Shown: in pieces, positions 13,040-13,076 of the stretch
Numbering within the stretch: position 1 is the stretch's first letter
Layout: every line of letters starts with the position of its first letter
The notes under the pieces: model-generated
What the model saw: the letters and a program-made list of their open reading frames with translations, nothing else
Database searches by the model: none
Told to the model about the DNA's origin: nothing
NCBI GenBank assembly: GCA_034435015.1
Contig: DAOTYH010000018.1
Coordinates: forward strand, 1-13,076
Length of the DNA stretch: 13,076 bases
Reading direction: 5' to 3'
Source: DAOTYH01 sp034435015
Lineage (GTDB): Bacteria > Chloroflexota > Anaerolineae > Aggregatilineales > UBA3940
Translations under genes and position numbers: made by a program

Positions 13040-13076
13040 ATGGCTGAATCTCTGCTTGAAGGCGAGGGGTTTCAGT
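13040..13076 (+). CDS. N-terminal fragment of an unidentified protein (partial)
   Basis: Only the first 12 codons are present, reading MAESLLEGEGFQ, with the frame open to the window edge. The start is supported by AGGAGG at 13028-13033 and the TTGACA promoter at 12965-12993. The peptide is acidic and has no signal-sequence character. No family can be assigned from this length. It is transcribed in the same direction as the penicillin-binding protein but appears to be a separate unit. Confidence 0.6.
   Translation, partial: MAESLLEGEGFQ

Noticed and set aside
1..13076. CRISPR arrays, insertion sequences, integrases, att sites or rRNA
   Set aside because: No regularly spaced repeats, transposase motifs, long terminal inverted repeats or rRNA-like stretches were found on reading through.

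Overview
The window looks like chromosomal DNA of a Chloroflexota bacterium, most likely of the Anaerolineae type. This is inferred from protein style, not from a marker gene. The 796-residue membrane protein ends in a beta-rich domain of a kind I associate with Chloroflexota glycosyltransferases. The class A penicillin-binding protein carries Asn where most bacteria have His in the first GT51 motif, and it ends in Ig-like domains. The DNA is moderately GC-rich, and intergenic gaps in the left part are very short. No rRNA, tRNA, transposase, integrase or CRISPR array was seen.

Region 1 (about 1-8803, all on +) is a tightly packed surface-polysaccharide operon that begins upstream of the window. 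In order it holds: the C-terminus of a multi-spanning membrane protein, probably a glycosyltransferase (stop at 167); a GT4 glycosyltransferase (167-1288); a glutamine-dependent asparagine-synthase-type amidotransferase (1292-3202); an SDR-family UDP-sugar 4-epimerase (3228-4172); a second GT4 glycosyltransferase (4169-5374); a WecA/TagO-type polyprenyl-phosphate sugar-1-phosphate transferase (5371-6405); and a large GT39/ArnT-like membrane protein with an extra soluble domain (6413-8803). Stops and starts overlap or lie 3-25 bases apart, so translational coupling is likely. A reasonable model is that the WecA-like enzyme loads the first sugar phosphate on undecaprenyl phosphate at the inner face of the membrane, the epimerase supplies a UDP-galacto sugar, the two GT4 enzymes extend the chain, and the amidotransferase amidates a sugar acid or another precursor. 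The polytopic enzyme would then add residues from a lipid-linked donor on the outer face. No flippase, polymerase or ligase is visible, so the locus must continue to the left or elsewhere.

Region 2 (8829-9539, -) is one OmpR/PhoB-type response regulator, convergent with the operon and with no histidine kinase beside it. It is separated by a 357-base divergent intergenic region (9540-9896) from Region 3 (9897-12875, +), a 992-residue bifunctional penicillin-binding protein. The intergenic region holds candidate promoters, small inverted repeats and a possible 12-codon upstream ORF.

The end (12876-13076) holds competing stem-loop arms downstream of the penicillin-binding protein, a good sigma70-type promoter, and a strong ribosome binding site leading into the first 12 codons of an unidentified gene. 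The shared theme is cell-envelope building: surface glycan and peptidoglycan, with a regulator between them. No wholly new system can be claimed. The most notable points are the amidotransferase inside a glycan operon, the two-part membrane enzyme, the paired cysteines of the penicillin-binding protein and the alternative stem-loops after it.
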